Source: an uncultured Prevotellaceae bacterium
GTDB taxonomy: Bacteria; Bacteroidota; Bacteroidia; Bacteroidales; Bacteroidaceae
DNA: 50,383 nucleotides
Assembly: GCA_902763615.1 (NCBI GenBank)
Contig: CACWSX010000026.1
Location: 1 to 50,383, forward strand
Direction: 5' to 3'
Shown here: positions 23,849-32,803 of the stretch, piece after piece
How the letters are laid out: the number at the start of each line of letters is the position of its first letter
Position numbering within the stretch: position 1 is the first letter of the stretch
Made by a program: the position numbers and the translations under genes
The notes under the pieces: model-generated
Seen by the model: the letters and a program-made list of their open reading frames with translations, nothing else
What the model was told of the DNA's origin: nothing
Databases searched by the model: none

Positions 23849-25350
23849 GAAAGTTGGTGACAGTCTTTATCTTATCTCTTTTGATGGTATCTCCGGCATG
23901 GGCGGGCGATACTCGCTTACCTCTTCGACAGTGCTGTGTGGATGAAGCTCCTTCGTTGTTGCCTTCTGTTCCAAGGCGTTCCAGCACTGCCACCTCGTTG
24001 TTTGGCGATGTGCGTGTTCCTATTATCCTTGTCGCCTATCAGGATGTGCCATTTACAATCGAGAATGTTCGTGAAGTGTGGGATGATATGGCCAATAAAC
24101 CCGGTTATTCCGAGCATGGTGCTGTGGGGTGTATGGCGGACTATTTCTATGAACAGAGCCGCGGACAGTTTCGTGTCACTTTCGATGTCATCGGACCAGT
24201 CACGCTCCCTGAGAAACGTGCGTATTATGGTATGGATAATGAGGGGAGGGTGGATGTCAGAATCGATCAGATGATTAAGTGGGCCTGTGATATGACAAAT
24301 GCCTTGCCTGATGTGGATTTCTCTCGTTACGACTGGGACGGTGACGGAAGTGTGGAAACGGTACTTGTGGTGTATGCAGGAGTCGGTCAGAACTACATCG
24401 GAGCCCCCGATGACGTAGTCTGGCCAAAACGAGGCTATTATGGCGGCAGGCTTGACAACAAGATTGTTCTTCGATATTATGCCTGTGCCAATGAACTGTG
24501 TTGGCCAAGCCTGCAACAGGAGGGTTTCGGTACGCTCATCCATGAGTTCTCTCATTGCTTGGGACTGCCAGACCTCTATAATGTTTCCAATGACGTTAAT
24601 GACTATATCATTTTCGACGAATGGGATGTGATGGATGGAGGGTGCTATGCCAACGACAGTTGGGCTCCTGTGGGTTATTCTGCCTATGAGCGTTATCTCT
24701 GTGGATGGCTGGAACCGGAAGCGTTGCCAGATGATGCCAGTGTCGAAGCGATGATATCCATGTATGACGGCGGTAAAGTATATAGACTCGATCATAGTTC
24801 AGGTAAAGAATACCTGCTTTTTGAGAATCGCCAGCAGCAATGTTTCGATTTCTATTTACCGGGTCATGGATTGCTCGTTACCCATGTCGGCTCCAATAAC
24901 TATAACCCGAACAATGGGACTAATGTTACTGTCTATCCTATTCCTGCCGATGGTCTTGACTATCCGCACAGTTTTAAGAAGTATGTGCAGGACTATTATG
25001 GTGTGATCCTGCCGGATGACTCGTTGAATATGACAGGGAAATACAAGAGATATCAATACGATGAGAATGGTAGAAGCCGTTTGATGGCGGGCACGGCTTT
25101 TCCTTATAGGGAAGGTGATATTGTTGTTAATGATGCGTTGACAGTATATTCGAAGACGATTAGCGGCATTCGTGAAGAGGATGGACGGCTATTCTTCCAG
25201 GTGTCCTCTGCTGAAAGTGTGGCTGGTCCAATCGCGAATGACCGTCCTGTGGCTTATTACGACCTGCAGGGGCGATATTCCGAAAGTCGTTCTCCTGGCA
25301 TCTATATAGCAAAATACCCCGATGGAAGCACAAAAAAATGCATCCGTTGA
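23845..25350 (+). CDS. Secreted M6 family metalloprotease, 501 aa
   Basis: Paralogue of the preceding gene, with which its ATG overlaps the stop (ATGA). Signal peptide MRKLVTVFILSLLMVSPAWA. The Ca-binding type loop FSRYDWDGDGSVETVLVVYAG is followed by the zinc motif LIHEFSHCLGLPDLYN (His233, His237). The C-terminal PVAYYDLQGRYSESRSPGIY followed by a basic end again resembles a T9SS sorting tail. Its stop at 25350 lies only two bases before the 34-bp-arm palindrome that separates it from the convergent clpB. The pair probably acts on extracellular protein. Duplication within the same operon is evident from shared order of signal, DWDGDG loop, HExxH and tail. Confidence 0.88.
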   Translation: MRKLVTVFILSLLMVSPAWAGDTRLPLRQCCVDEAPSLLPSVPRRSSTATSLFGDVRVPIILVAYQDVPFTIENVREVWDDMANKPGYSEHGAVGCMADYFYEQSRGQFRVTFDVIGPVTLPEKRAYYGMDNEGRVDVRIDQMIKWACDMTNALPDVDFSRYDWDGDGSVETVLVVYAGVGQNYIGAPDDVVWPKRGYYGGRLDNKIVLRYYACANELCWPSLQQEGFGTLIHEFSHCLGLPDLYNVSNDVNDYIIFDEWDVMDGGCYANDSWAPVGYSAYERYLCGWLEPEALPDDASVEAMISMYDGGKVYRLDHSSGKEYLLFENRQQQCFDFYLPGHGLLVTHVGSNNYNPNNGTNVTVYPIPADGLDYPHSFKKYVQDYYGVILPDDSLNMTGKYKRYQYDENGRSRLMAGTAFPYREGDIVVNDALTVYSKTISGIREEDGRLFFQVSSAESVAGPIANDRPVAYYDLQGRYSESRSPGIYIAKYPDGSTKKCIR

Positions 25351-25352
25351 TG

Positions 25353-25439
25353 TCAAACAGTAGGGGACGGTTCTTTTTTGTTTGACAGCGTATTCGCATG
25401 TTTGAGTCAAACAAAAAAGAACCGTCCCCTACTGTTTGA
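25353..25439. repeat. GGGGACGGTTCT palindrome with perfect 34-bp arms
   Basis: Arms 25353-25386 and 25406-25439 are exact reverse complements (34 bases, containing AGTAGGGGACGGTTCTTTTT and GTTTGAC), with a 19-base loop. The element fills the whole space between the stops of the convergent M6 and clpB genes: it starts 3 bp after one and ends 1 bp before the other. It would form a very strong hairpin in both transcripts and probably serves as terminator or mRNA 3' end. It is the best preserved copy of the family. Confidence 0.92.
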
Positions 25440-27947
25440 TTAGTTCCTGAAGATCAAGCCTTCGCCAAATTCATCGATGATGATAGGCTTGTCGCGATTC
25501 ACCTCGTCGGCCAGGAGCTTCTTCGAGAGGTCGTTCAGCACGAACTGCTGGATGGCGCGCTTCACCGGTCTTGCACCGAAGTCCGGATCATAGCCCTGTT
25601 CGGCGAGATAGTTGATGGCCTGAGGTGTACATTCGAGTTTGATACCCTGAGGCTCCAGCATTTCCGTCACTTTCTTCATCTGCAGTTTGACCACATCCGC
25701 AATCTGCTCCTTCGTCAGTGGCGTAAAGGTGATAATCTCATCGATACGGTTCAGGAATTCGGGACGCATAGTGGCCTTCAGTTGCTCGCGTGTGGCATTC
25801 GAGGTCATGATGATGATGGTGTTCTTGAAGTTGGCCGTACGACCTTTGTTGTCTGTCAGACGTCCGTCGTCCAACACCTGCAGCAGGATATTGAATACAT
25901 CCGGATGGGCCTTCTCAATCTCATCGAAGAGTACCACAGAGTAAGGCTTGCGTCTGACGGCCTCCGTCAGTTGTCCGCCCTCATCGTAGCCGACGTATCC
26001 TGGAGGTGCACCAATCAGTCGCGATACGCTGTATTTCTCCTGATACTCACTCATGTCGATACGTGTCATCATCGTCTCGTCGTTAAACAGATAGTCGGCC
26101 AGTGTCTTGGCGAGTTCCGTCTTACCCACACCTGTGGTACCGAGGAAGATAAAGCTTGCAATCGGTCGTTTGGGATCCTGCAGACCGGCACGTGAACGAC
26201 GTACGGCATCCGATACGGCCGTGATGGCCTCGTCCTGACCAATCACTCGTTTGTGCAGCTCCTCTTCCAGATGCAGCAACTTCTCACGCTCACTCTGCAT
26301 CATACGTGTCACGGGGATTCCCGTCCAACGCGAAACGACCTCTGCGATATCATCGGCTGTCACTTCCTCACGCACGAGCGAGTCACCATTCTGAGCTGTT
26401 GCCAGTTGCTGCTGGATGGCCTTTATATCATCTTCGAGGGCTTTTAGTTTTGAATAGCGTATCTCCGCCACCTTACCATAATCGCCCTCGCGTTCTGCAC
26501 GTTCTGCCTCCAGTTTCAGGTTCTCCATCTCCTGTTTGTCCTGTTGGATTTTGTTGATGAGCTGGCGCTCACCTTCCCATTTTGCACGGAACTGCGTCTC
26601 CTGCTCGCGCAGTTCTGCGATGTCTTTATCGAGTTGTGCAATCTTGGGTTCATCGCCCTCGCGCTTGATGGCCTCGCGTTCGATCTCCAGCTGTGCCAGA
26701 CGGCGTGTAATCTCGTCGAGTTCCTCAGGCACAGAGTCGCGCTCCATCCTTAACTTCGCTGCAGCCTCGTCCATCAAGTCGATGGCCTTATCGGGCAGGA
26801 ATCGCTCAGAGATATAGCGCTCTGAGAGTTGGACGGCAGCGATACAGGCATCATCCTGGATTCTCACCTTGTGATGGTTCTCGTAGCGCTCCTTCAGACC
26901 TCTTAATATCGAGATGGCCGAGAGTTCGTCGGGCTCATCCACCATCACCGTCTGGAATCGACGCTCCAGTGCCTTGTCCTTCTCGAAATACTTCTGATAT
27001 TCGTTCAGTGTCGTGGCACCGATGGCGCGCAGTTCGCCACGGGCTAGGGCCGGTTTCAGGATGTTGGCAGCATCCATCGCGCCCTCACCGCCGCCAGCAC
27101 CTACCAGTGTGTGGATCTCGTCGATAAACAGGATGATGCGGCCCTCGGCCTTTGTCACCTCGTTGATGACGCTCTTCAGACGCTCCTCAAACTCACCTTT
27201 GTACTTCGCACCAGCTACCAGTGCACCCATATCCAGCGAATAGAGTTGCTTGTCCTTCAGGTTCTCGGGCACATCACCGCGTACGATTCGGCCTGCGAGA
27301 CCTTCCACGATGGCGGTCTTACCAGTACCTGGCTCACCGATCAGGATCGGGTTGTTCTTCGTTCTTCGCGAGAGAATCTGGAGCAGTCGTCTGATTTCAT
27401 CGTCGCGACCGATAACAGGATCGAGCTTTCCCTTACGGGCGAGGTCTACCAGGTTCTTGGCATATTTCTCCAGACTCTGATAATTCTCGTCTGCCGATTG
27501 CGACTGCACTTTCTGTCCCTGGCGCAGTTCCTGTATGGCCTTCAGCATGTCCTTCTCCGTGCAGCCGGCATCCTTCATGATGCGTGAGGCCGTCGAGTTC
27601 ACGTTCAACAGCGCCAGCAGTATCGGCTCCACGCTGACAAACTCGTCGCCCATCTTCTGGGCAGTCTCCTGTGCACGTACGAGTACATTATTACTATCAT
27701 TCGAGAGATACGGCTGCCCGCCCTGCACTTTTGGCAGATGCTTGATTTCACTATCCACGAGCATCTCTATTTGCTGAGCGTTCACACCGAGTTTTTGGAA
27801 GATGAAGTTCGTTACGTCCTTCGCCTTCTCCAATATACCTTTCAGTATGTGTACAGGTTCGATGACCTGCTGGCCGTTCAGTTGTGCGCTGTTCACCGCC
27901 TGCTGTACGGCCTCTTGTGCTTTGATTGTAAACTTGTCTAATGTCAT
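25440..27947 (-). CDS. clpB: ATP-dependent chaperone ClpB
   Basis: 835 aa (ClpB is usually about 860). ClpB is a hexameric Hsp100 disaggregase working with DnaK. The N-terminal Clp_N repeat domain is followed by AAA-1 (Walker [14 protein letters not shown], Walker [12 protein letters not shown]). The coiled-coil middle domain (about residues 390-520, rich in Glu, Arg and Lys) follows. AAA-2 has Walker [14 protein letters not shown], Walker [13 protein letters not shown] and arginine finger region. The C-terminal D2 small domain ends [10 protein letters not shown]. It has an unusually strong Shine-Dalgarno sequence for this phylum. No CIRCE element is visible; a 16-bp palindrome lies about 60 bp upstream. 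Convergent with the M6 gene. Confidence 0.97.
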   Translation of the reverse strand: MTLDKFTIKAQEAVQQAVNSAQLNGQQVIEPVHILKGILEKAKDVTNFIFQKLGVNAQQIEMLVDSEIKHLPKVQGGQPYLSNDSNNVLVRAQETAQKMGDEFVSVEPILLALLNVNSTASRIMKDAGCTEKDMLKAIQELRQGQKVQSQSADENYQSLEKYAKNLVDLARKGKLDPVIGRDDEIRRLLQILSRRTKNNPILIGEPGTGKTAIVEGLAGRIVRGDVPENLKDKQLYSLDMGALVAGAKYKGEFEERLKSVINEVTKAEGRIILFIDEIHTLVGAGGGEGAMDAANILKPALARGELRAIGATTLNEYQKYFEKDKALERRFQTVMVDEPDELSAISILRGLKERYENHHKVRIQDDACIAAVQLSERYISERFLPDKAIDLMDEAAAKLRMERDSVPEELDEITRRLAQLEIEREAIKREGDEPKIAQLDKDIAELREQETQFRAKWEGERQLINKIQQDKQEMENLKLEAERAEREGDYGKVAEIRYSKLKALEDDIKAIQQQLATAQNGDSLVREEVTADDIAEVVSRWTGIPVTRMMQSEREKLLHLEEELHKRVIGQDEAITAVSDAVRRSRAGLQDPKRPIASFIFLGTTGVGKTELAKTLADYLFNDETMMTRIDMSEYQEKYSVSRLIGAPPGYVGYDEGGQLTEAVRRKPYSVVLFDEIEKAHPDVFNILLQVLDDGRLTDNKGRTANFKNTIIIMTSNATREQLKATMRPEFLNRIDEIITFTPLTKEQIADVVKLQMKKVTEMLEPQGIKLECTPQAINYLAEQGYDPDFGARPVKRAIQQFVLNDLSKKLLADEVNRDKPIIIDEFGEGLIFRN

Positions 27948-27955
27948 ATCTTTGT

Positions 27956-27961
27956 CCTCCT
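27956..27961 (-). promoter_or_regulatory. Strong Shine-Dalgarno of clpB
   Basis: AGGAGG on the minus strand, 8 bases before ATG 27947. Bacteroidetes genes seldom carry such a site, and the other starts in this window lack one, so clpB stands out as translated by a classical mechanism. Confidence 0.8.
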
Positions 27962-28006
27962 ATGTTTTTGCAAAAAGAGCAACAAAGTGTGTGCCGAACA
28001 AAACGA

Positions 28007-28046
28007 GGCCGACAAAACGGCACAGCATTCTGCCGTTTTGTCGGCC
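28007..28046. terminator. Perfect 16-bp-stem hairpin upstream of clpB
   Basis: GGCCGACAAAACGGCA (28007-28022) pairs exactly with 28031-28046 around an 8-base loop. It is 43 bp after the stop of the GH94 gene, on the same strand, and about 60 bp before clpB. The minus-strand continuation TCGTTTTGTTCGG is T-rich but not a clean tract. It may terminate GH94 or be an operator or attenuator for clpB; a third copy of GCCGA-CAAAACG half lies at 27993-28005. Confidence 0.6.
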
Positions 28047-28088
28047 ACATACGCGGGAAAGGGCGCCCGCAGAGTGGTGGGCCCTATC

Positions 28089-30530
28089 TTACATCGTCAC
28101 TTCGACGGTGTGTTTACCGGGAGCGTAGGGGATGACAGTGCCTGTGATGGGCTGACCGTCGAGCGTAATGGATTTCACGCCTTTCTGGACACCATTCGGA
28201 TGGATGGTAATCTCGTAGTCAGCCTCGCGGAACTTACGGGTAACGGTGTAGTCGGAAGCCGTTTCGGGCAGACAGGGATCAATGCGGATACCATCGTAGT
28301 CGGGCTTGATGCCGAGGATGAACTCCGAGACGGTGTACCACATCCAGGCGGCCGTGCCCGTGAGCCAGGAGTTCTTACCCTCTCCCGGCTTGTAGGCATC
28401 CTTACCGGCCACCATCTGGCAGTTGACGTAAGGCTCCACCTTATGGAGTGTCTGATATTTCTCCTCGACATACGAAGGCAGGATCTTGGCGTAGTGGCTC
28501 CAGGCATCGTTGCCGCGACCTGCGATACACTCGCCGATAATCACCCAAGGATTGTTGTGGCAGAAGATGCCGGCATTCTCCTTGTAGCCCTCAGGATAAG
28601 ATGAAATCTCGCCGTACTCATAGATGTACTTAGTGAAGGCGGGATTGTTGAGTACCATACCATGCTCGCACTCCAGATACTTCTTGCAAGAATCGAGGCT
28701 CTTGGCCACCATACCCTCTTCAGCTCCGATTTCGGCCATCGTACACCAGCCCTGTGACTCGATGAAGATCTTTGCCTCTTCGCATTCATTAGAGCCGATT
28801 TTACGGCCGTAGAAGTCGTAGGCGCGCAGATACCACTCGCCATCCCAGCCATGCTTCTTGACAGCTTCGATCATCGCATCGATAGCTTTCTGCATGCGTG
28901 CAGCTTCGTCGGCCTTGCCAATCTTCTGGCAGAGGGCTACGTAGTCCTTTCCTGTAACGACAAAGAGACCGGCAATCATGAGTGATTCAGCCTTGGTGCC
29001 CTCAGAGACATTCTCAGTGGTCTGGAAACTCTCGTTCGGATCCCATGAGAAGCAGTTGAGGTTCAAGCAGTCGTTCCAGTCGGCACGGCCGATGAGCGGC
29101 AACAAGTGAGGACCAAGGTTGTTGATGACGTGATCCATGGAAATCTTGAGGTGCTCGAAAAGGGTGACCTCAGAACCGGGCTGGTTGTCGAATGGCACCA
29201 TCTCGTCGAGAATCGAGAAGTCGCCTGTTTCCTTGATATAGGCCACTGTGCCGAAGATGAGCCAGCACGGGTCGTCATTAAAGCCGCCACCGATATCGTT
29301 GTTGCCACGCTTGGTGAGGGGTTGATACTGGTGATAGCAGCCGCCGTCGGGGAATTGTGTCGAGGCGATGTCGATGATGCGCTGACGGGCGCGTGATGGT
29401 ATCTGATGCACAAAGCCCACCAGGTCTTGGTTGGAGTCGCGGAAGCCCATGCCACGGCCAATGCCACTCTCGAAGAACGATGCCGAACGCGAGAAGTTGA
29501 AAGTGACCATGCACTGGTACTGGTTCCAAATGTTGACCATGCGGTCGAGCTTGTCGTTGCCAGTCTTTACCTTATATATGTTAAGTAGGGCATCCCAGTA
29601 TTCGCATAGCTCAGCGAATGCCTTGTCCACCTTCTCTGTGGTATCAAGCTCTGCGATGAGGGCGTGTGCTTTCTGTTTGTTGATGACCTGAGGCGCCTCG
29701 AACTTTTCATTCTGTTCGTTTTCGATATAGCCAAGGAGGAACACGAAATCCTTGCTTTCGCCTGGTTGCAGAGTGACCTCGATATAGTGTGAGGCGATGG
29801 GGCTCCAGCCGTGGGCGTGTGAGTTGCGGGGCTTACCCTCCATCACAGCCTGCGGATCCGCAAACTCGTTGTAGAGGCCGACAAATGTCTCGCGGTCGGT
29901 ATCAAAGCCCTGAATAGGTGAATTGACATGATAGAACGCATAGTGGTTACGACGTTCGCGATACTCGGTCTTGTGGTAGATCGTGCTACCCTCAATCTCA
30001 ACCTCTCCCGTTGAGAAATTACGCTGGAAATTCTCCATGTCAGTAGCTGCATTCCAGAGGCACCACTCCTCGAACGAGAAGAGCTTCAAGGTCTTCACCC
30101 CGTTAGATTCGTTTTTAAGTGTCAGCTTCTGCACCTCTGCCCATTTCTTCAGTGGCACAAAGAACAGTACAGAAGCCTCTACGTCATTCTTACGCCCTGT
30201 AATGCGGGTGTAACTCATGCCATGGCGACACTCGTAAAAGTCGAGTGGCGTCTTGCAGGGCTTCCACCCCGGGTTCCAGACGGTGTCGCGGTCCTTGATA
30301 TAGAAATACCGACCTCCATTGTCCATCGGTACATTATTGTAGCGATAACGGGTGATGCGGCGGAATTTGGCATCCTTGTAGAAAGAATAGCCGCCGGCGG
30401 TGTTGGAGATGAGAGAGAAAAAGTCCTCATTGCCCAAGTAGTTAATCCATGGCCATGGTGTCTGCGGGTCTGTTATGACATACTCGCGATGCTGGTCGTC
30501 AAAGTGACCATAACGTTTCTGTTGTTCCAT
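28089..30530 (-). CDS. Cellobiose phosphorylase-like GH94 enzyme
   Basis: Start ATG 30530 ([20 protein letters not shown]) follows a perfect promoter; the frame is open 29 codons further upstream but only across the promoter. 813 aa, as in cellobiose phosphorylases (about 811-822). The N-terminal block PWPWINYLG ... [15 protein letters not shown] ... [10 protein letters not shown] is highly characteristic. The (alpha/alpha)6 domain has [12 protein letters not shown] with Asp487 as general acid, close to the known position in the family. It splits cellobiose with phosphate to glucose 1-phosphate and glucose, in the cytoplasm. No transporter lies beside it. Other GH94 specificities (such as chitobiose) are less likely from the N-terminal block. 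Confidence 0.9.
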   Translation of the reverse strand: MEQQKRYGHFDDQHREYVITDPQTPWPWINYLGNEDFFSLISNTAGGYSFYKDAKFRRITRYRYNNVPMDNGGRYFYIKDRDTVWNPGWKPCKTPLDFYECRHGMSYTRITGRKNDVEASVLFFVPLKKWAEVQKLTLKNESNGVKTLKLFSFEEWCLWNAATDMENFQRNFSTGEVEIEGSTIYHKTEYRERRNHYAFYHVNSPIQGFDTDRETFVGLYNEFADPQAVMEGKPRNSHAHGWSPIASHYIEVTLQPGESKDFVFLLGYIENEQNEKFEAPQVINKQKAHALIAELDTTEKVDKAFAELCEYWDALLNIYKVKTGNDKLDRMVNIWNQYQCMVTFNFSRSASFFESGIGRGMGFRDSNQDLVGFVHQIPSRARQRIIDIASTQFPDGGCYHQYQPLTKRGNNDIGGGFNDDPCWLIFGTVAYIKETGDFSILDEMVPFDNQPGSEVTLFEHLKISMDHVINNLGPHLLPLIGRADWNDCLNLNCFSWDPNESFQTTENVSEGTKAESLMIAGLFVVTGKDYVALCQKIGKADEAARMQKAIDAMIEAVKKHGWDGEWYLRAYDFYGRKIGSNECEEAKIFIESQGWCTMAEIGAEEGMVAKSLDSCKKYLECEHGMVLNNPAFTKYIYEYGEISSYPEGYKENAGIFCHNNPWVIIGECIAGRGNDAWSHYAKILPSYVEEKYQTLHKVEPYVNCQMVAGKDAYKPGEGKNSWLTGTAAWMWYTVSEFILGIKPDYDGIRIDPCLPETASDYTVTRKFREADYEITIHPNGVQKGVKSITLDGQPITGTVIPYAPGKHTVEVTM

Positions 30531-30561
30531 TATTTCGATTGTTTTTTGTCGTGATTGCTTG

Positions 30562-30593
30562 CAAAGGTACGAACATATTCTGATACTTCCAAA
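30562..30593 (-). promoter_or_regulatory. Consensus promoter of the GH94 gene
   Basis: TTTG (30593-30590), 20 bp, TACCTTTG (30569-30562) followed by CAA on the minus strand. Perfect match; it overlaps the extended open frame and so settles the start at 30530. Confidence 0.85.
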
Positions 30594-30631
30594 TCTTTTG
30601 GAAAATAGTGTTATCAATAAGCAATATAATA

Positions 30632-32716
30632 TTACTTTCCGATGAGGATTCGGGCATCGACAGCGATGATGTCAGATCCGTCGGCGAGCAACGGGTTGAT
30701 GTCCATTTCCTTGATTTCCGTCGCAAAGCGGAGCAGGGTGGAGAGACGTACGATGATCTCGGCATATTTTTGTTCGTTGATGCCCTGTTGCCCTCGTGTT
30801 CCTTTTAATATTTTGTAGCCGCGTAAGGAGTGGATCATCGAATAGGCCTCGGCATAACTTAATGGTGCCAGACCAGACGACACATCCTTCAACACCTCGA
30901 CAAAGATGCCGCCCAGACCACAGAGCACCACATGCCCGAAACGCGTCTCGTATTTCGCGCCGATGAAGAGTTCCGTGCCCTTCAGCATCTTCTGCACCAT
31001 TACGCCGGTGGCATCGGGAATCTGCATCATCCGGTCGAATTCAAGGGCGAGGTGTTCTGGCGTGCGGATGTTCAGGGCTACGCCGCCCACATCGCTCTTA
31101 TGCACGGGACCCACCACCTTGGCTACGACGGGATAACCCACTTTCCCGGCGAAGGCCGTGAGTTCCTCTTTCGACATGCTGACCATTTCGGGCACCAATG
31201 GAATGCCGGCACAGGAGAGGATCTCGCGCACCGTATCTGGAGCCAGGTAGCCACTTGTGATGCCTTCGAATTTCAGACGGTTGGTCTCGCGGTAGATGAT
31301 CTCACGGATCTTTGGCACATCGACGCCATAGAGTTCCAATTCGGGTGATGCAGGCTGTGGGGTGCGCATGATCTGACTCAGGGCGGTGGCCAATGTCACC
31401 TCGTCGCTGAAGTTCACGTGTCCCTTAGCCAGGAACTCCGCCACTTCTGCTCCGGCGGTATGCAGGCTGGGCAGCACGGGGAAGATGGGTTTATGGCATT
31501 CGCGGATTTTCCGGTCCAGTACATCGTAGGCCTCGTAGAGTTGGTTGAGCCCAGGTGTGCCGTAGATGACGGCGATAGCATCGATATTATCGAATTTCTG
31601 TTCGCAGTAGTCGATGATGGTGCCCAATTGCTCGGCGGTGCCTGTGGCCAGGAAGTCGATGGGATTAGAGACTGAAGAGCCTGGGAAGAGTTTGGTCTTC
31701 AGTTCCTCGGCAATAGCCCCTTCCACCTTTGGAACACTGAGGCCGCCTTTTGAGAGCGCATCGGTAAGCATGACGCCAGGGCCTCCGGCATGGGTGACGA
31801 TGGCGAAATTCCTGCCATTGAGGGTAGGCAGGGTGAAGATACAGCCCACAGTGGTAAGCTCCTCACGGCTGTAGCAGCGCACGATGCCCGCCTTGCGGAA
31901 AAGGGCTTCGACAGCGGAATCAGACGAGGCAATCGCGCCCGTATGAGAGGAGGCGGCACGAGAACCACTCTCGCTGGCGCCTGCCTTGATGGCAGCGATG
32001 CGACAACCCTTGCGGATGAGACTTCCTGCATGGAAAAGCAGCTTGTCAGGATTGCTGATATTCTCGATATAGAGCAGTTTGACTTTCGAATCGGTCTCGG
32101 GGTTGAAGTGCTCGTCCATATACTGCAGGACATCCTCGATGCCAATCTGCTTACCGTTGCCTATCGACCACACACTGTTGAACTGCAGTCCCTTGATGAC
32201 GGCACTCTCCAGGATAAAGACAGCTGTGGCGCCGCTGCCGCTGACGAAATCGGCTCCCTTGGGGTCGAGGTTTGGAATGGGCAGGGTGAAGACACTATGA
32301 TGATTCCGGTTTAAGAGTCCGATGCAGTTAGGGCCGATGAGGGCGGCACCATACTGCTGACAAGTGTCGAGTATGCGCTGTTCGAGTTCGGCGCCCGCCT
32401 TCGTCTCCTCGCCGAATCCTGCGGAGATGATGATGAAGGCCCGCGTCTGTTTCTCTTTTGCCAGCATCTCCACATAGTCGGGACAGAACCTGGCTGCCAC
32501 CACGAGGATGGCCAGTTCGGTAGGGGGTATGTCGCGGGCATCGTGGAAGGCCTTGATACCTTGCACTTCATCTTCCTTGGGGTTTACAATGTGCAAGGTT
32601 CCATTGTAACCACCACTCACCAAATTGCGCACAATAGAGCCGCCTGGCTTATGCACGTTATTAGAACCGCCGATGACGACAATGCTCTGCGGGTTCAATA
32701 GTTGTTGGTTAATCAT
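30632..32716 (-). CDS. Acyl-CoA (acetate-CoA) ligase, ADP-forming
   Basis: Start ATG 32716 ([20 protein letters not shown]); 694 aa. This is the fused alpha-beta form of NDP-forming acyl-CoA synthetases: a CoA-binding Rossmann domain first, then succinyl-CoA-ligase-like domains with [18 protein letters not shown] (the SHTGA His is the phosphorylated or transfer residue known in the family). An ATP-grasp domain follows from about residue 480 ([37 protein letters not shown]). It converts acetyl-CoA or another acyl-CoA to the acid while making ATP, a fermentation step. Its promoter leaves practically no leader (see 32721-32751). Confidence 0.92.
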   Translation of the reverse strand: MINQQLLNPQSIVVIGGSNNVHKPGGSIVRNLVSGGYNGTLHIVNPKEDEVQGIKAFHDARDIPPTELAILVVAARFCPDYVEMLAKEKQTRAFIIISAGFGEETKAGAELEQRILDTCQQYGAALIGPNCIGLLNRNHHSVFTLPIPNLDPKGADFVSGSGATAVFILESAVIKGLQFNSVWSIGNGKQIGIEDVLQYMDEHFNPETDSKVKLLYIENISNPDKLLFHAGSLIRKGCRIAAIKAGASESGSRAASSHTGAIASSDSAVEALFRKAGIVRCYSREELTTVGCIFTLPTLNGRNFAIVTHAGGPGVMLTDALSKGGLSVPKVEGAIAEELKTKLFPGSSVSNPIDFLATGTAEQLGTIIDYCEQKFDNIDAIAVIYGTPGLNQLYEAYDVLDRKIRECHKPIFPVLPSLHTAGAEVAEFLAKGHVNFSDEVTLATALSQIMRTPQPASPELELYGVDVPKIREIIYRETNRLKFEGITSGYLAPDTVREILSCAGIPLVPEMVSMSKEELTAFAGKVGYPVVAKVVGPVHKSDVGGVALNIRTPEHLALEFDRMMQIPDATGVMVQKMLKGTELFIGAKYETRFGHVVLCGLGGIFVEVLKDVSSGLAPLSYAEAYSMIHSLRGYKILKGTRGQQGINEQKYAEIIVRLSTLLRFATEIKEMDINPLLADGSDIIAVDARILIGK

Positions 32717-32720
32717 GGCA

Positions 32721-32751
32721 CAAAGATATATAAAAAACGCTAAAAGGCAAA
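32721..32751 (-). promoter_or_regulatory. Consensus promoter with no leader
   Basis: TTTG (32751-32748), 19 bp, TATCTTTG (32728-32721) on the minus strand. The start codon at 32716 is 4 bases past the element, so the transcript would begin at or very near the ATG: a leaderless mRNA if the start is right. Confidence 0.7.
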
Positions 32752-32771
32752 GCAATCTGACAGAAAATCTT

Positions 32772-32779
32772 TATCTTTG
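32772..32779 (+). promoter_or_regulatory. -7 element of the alpha-2-macroglobulin-like gene
   Basis: TATCTTTG, 25 bp before ATG 32804; no TTTG at -33. It is divergent from the promoter at 32721-32751, with which it shares about 20 bp of intervening DNA. Confidence 0.6.
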
Positions 32780-32803
32780 CATGTAGATTTAAGTCAAAAG
32801 GGT

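Noticed and set aside
30531-30617. 29-residue extension of the GH94 protein
   Set aside because: It covers the consensus promoter at 30562-30593 and does not resemble the family N-terminus, whereas [12 protein letters not shown] does.
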